Position numbers and translations under genes: made by a program. A stretch of DNA of 64,000 nt from Algoriphagus formosus (GTDB taxonomy: Bacteria > Bacteroidota > Bacteroidia > Cytophagales > Cyclobacteriaceae), in contig NZ_NIUC01000002.1 in assembly GCF_002807035.1 (NCBI RefSeq), positions 1 to 64,000 of the forward strand, read 5' to 3'. Position 1 is the stretch's first letter; every line of letters starts with the position of its first letter. Positions 63,022 through 64,000 of this stretch are shown here, piece by piece. Under the pieces are notes generated by a model. The model was not told the DNA's origin. It did not search any database and worked only from the letters and a program-made list of their open reading frames with translations.

Positions 63022-63903
63022 ATGAGTGTACTAGTCAATAAAAACTCCAAAGTAATTGTACAGGGATTTACCGGTTCTGAAGGTTCTTTCCACGCCCAGC
63101 AAATGATCGAATACGGCACCCAAGTAGTAGGTGGTGTGACTCCAGGTAAAGGAGGTTCCATGCATTTGGGCAAACCGGTATTCAACTCCGTCGAAGAAGC
63201 TGTGGCAGAGACTGGTGCAGACACATCCATTATTTTTGTACCACCTGCTTTTGCAGCGGACGCCATTATGGAAGCAGCAGATGCTGGAATCAAGGTCATC
63301 ATTGCCATCACAGAGGGAATTCCTGTAGCTGACATGATGAAAGCCAAGCCTTACATCAAAGAGCGGGGAGCTGTTTTGATCGGACCAAACTGCCCTGGAG
63401 TCATCACACCGGGAGAAGCAAAAGTTGGAATTATGCCAGGTTTTGTATTCAAAAAAGGTAGAATTGGTATCGTATCCAAGTCAGGAACTTTGACCTACGA
63501 AGCTGCTGATCAAGTAGCAAAAGCTGGTCTTGGAGTCTCTACTGCCATCGGTATTGGAGGAGACCCTATCATCGGTACTTCTACCAAGCAGGCTGTGGAA
63601 ATGCTAATGAACGATCCCGAAACTGACGCTATCGTCATGATCGGTGAGATCGGTGGTAACTACGAAGCAGAAGCAGCTAAGTGGATTCGTGAGACTGGAA
63701 ATAAAAAGCCAGTCGTAGGATTTATCGCTGGACAGACTGCACCTCCAGGACGTAGAATGGGCCATGCCGGTGCCATCATCGGTGGAGCGGACGATACAGC
63801 GGCTGCCAAAATGCGCATCATGAGAGAAAACGGAATTCACGTTGCAGAGTCTCCAGCTGAGATAGGTGCAACTATGGCCAAAGCCCTTGGGGTAAACGCT
63901 TAA
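63022..63903 (+). CDS. sucD: Succinyl-CoA synthetase alpha subunit
   Basis: Protein of 293 residues, the normal length. It couples succinyl-CoA to succinate conversion with ATP or GTP formation in the TCA cycle. The CoA-binding segment [13 protein letters not shown] (15-27) and the phosphorylated histidine H248 (GHAGAII) are present, along with [10 protein letters not shown] and IGGDPIIGT. The beta subunit sucC is not in the window. Together with mutAB it links propionate and succinate metabolism. Confidence 0.97.
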   Translation: MSVLVNKNSKVIVQGFTGSEGSFHAQQMIEYGTQVVGGVTPGKGGSMHLGKPVFNSVEEAVAETGADTSIIFVPPAFAADAIMEAADAGIKVIIAITEGIPVADMMKAKPYIKERGAVLIGPNCPGVITPGEAKVGIMPGFVFKKGRIGIVSKSGTLTYEAADQVAKAGLGVSTAIGIGGDPIIGTSTKQAVEMLMNDPETDAIVMIGEIGGNYEAEAAKWIRETGNKKPVVGFIAGQTAPPGRRMGHAGAIIGGADDTAAAKMRIMRENGIHVAESPAEIGATMAKALGVNA

Positions 63904-63942
63904 ATTATTTGTCCGATTTCCGATGTCGGATATCAGATCTTT

Positions 63943-63977
63943 AAAACCGCTTCGATTAAATTCGGAGCGGTTTTTTT
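63943..63977 (+). terminator. Terminator of sucD
   Basis: AACCGCTTCG/CGGAGCGGTT hairpin (one G-T pair) followed by seven Ts. Confidence 0.85.
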
Positions 63978-64000
63978 ATGATTTGACCAAGTCTGATTTT

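Noticed and set aside
1-64000. CRISPR array, insertion sequences, prophage or integrative element
   Set aside because: No regular spacer repeats, transposase, integrase or phage genes were seen; gene content and order look like core chromosome.

Overview
The window looks like chromosomal DNA of a Bacteroidota bacterium, most likely order Cytophagales, family Cyclobacteriaceae (Algoriphagus-like). The reasons are a type IX secretion pair (PorP/SprF-like barrel plus a CHU_C-tailed secreted protein), several promoters of the Bacteroidota form TTG-N18-22-TAnnTTTG, a hybrid-type sensor with Reg_prop/Y_Y_Y domains, and a BtuB/BtuG-type vitamin B12 receptor pair. It is a core-genome region: I see no insertion sequence, prophage, integrase or CRISPR array.

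Layout. 1-493: leader and promoter of a ribosomal RNA operon transcribed leftwards out of the window. 494-8.6 kb (minus): the T9SS pair, purA, a STAS protein, a Fur-family regulator and a bifunctional (p)ppGpp synthetase/hydrolase. 8.7-31 kb is rich in proteostasis genes: tRNA-Leu(UAG), trigger factor, clpP-clpX, two HtrA/Deg proteases, Hsp20, hslU, lon and the site-2 protease rseP with dxr. Among these lie a large MscS-type channel, a cold-shock protein, SixA, an SDR enzyme, a TIG-domain lipoprotein with a partner barrel, and an orphan HepT-like protein. dnaA is at 31.1-32.6 kb.

32.8-36.4 kb encodes both subunits of methylmalonyl-CoA mutase, a B12 enzyme. The B12 theme returns at 44.5-52 kb with btuF-btuC-btuD (minus), a divergent cobalamin riboswitch controlling btuB and a BtuG-like lipoprotein (plus), and the mutase chaperone meaB. 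Between them are a DUF389 membrane protein carrying a degenerate lipid-kinase-like domain, a CitMHS transporter with a split AtuA enzyme, and a ferredoxin/ferredoxin reductase/MarR group.

52.4-58.3 kb holds HemJ, SCO1, a cytochrome c lipoprotein, a class IV aminotransferase and a MacB/Lol-like ABC exporter with a histidine-rich loop, probably metal-related. Two genes here (SCO1 and the 147-residue protein at 55.7 kb) share a duplicated leader in inverted orientation. 58.3-62.9 kb is a two-gene signalling unit (large periplasmic-propeller histidine kinase plus a receiver-kinase). The window ends with sucD.

No wholly new system stands out. The most notable items are the HepT-like orphan with a mutated HEPN motif, the pseudo-lipid-kinase/DUF389 fusion, the duplicated leader and REP-like palindromes at 53-56 kb, and a possible small RNA upstream of lon. 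Start sites, promoters and functions are read by eye; no database search was run.
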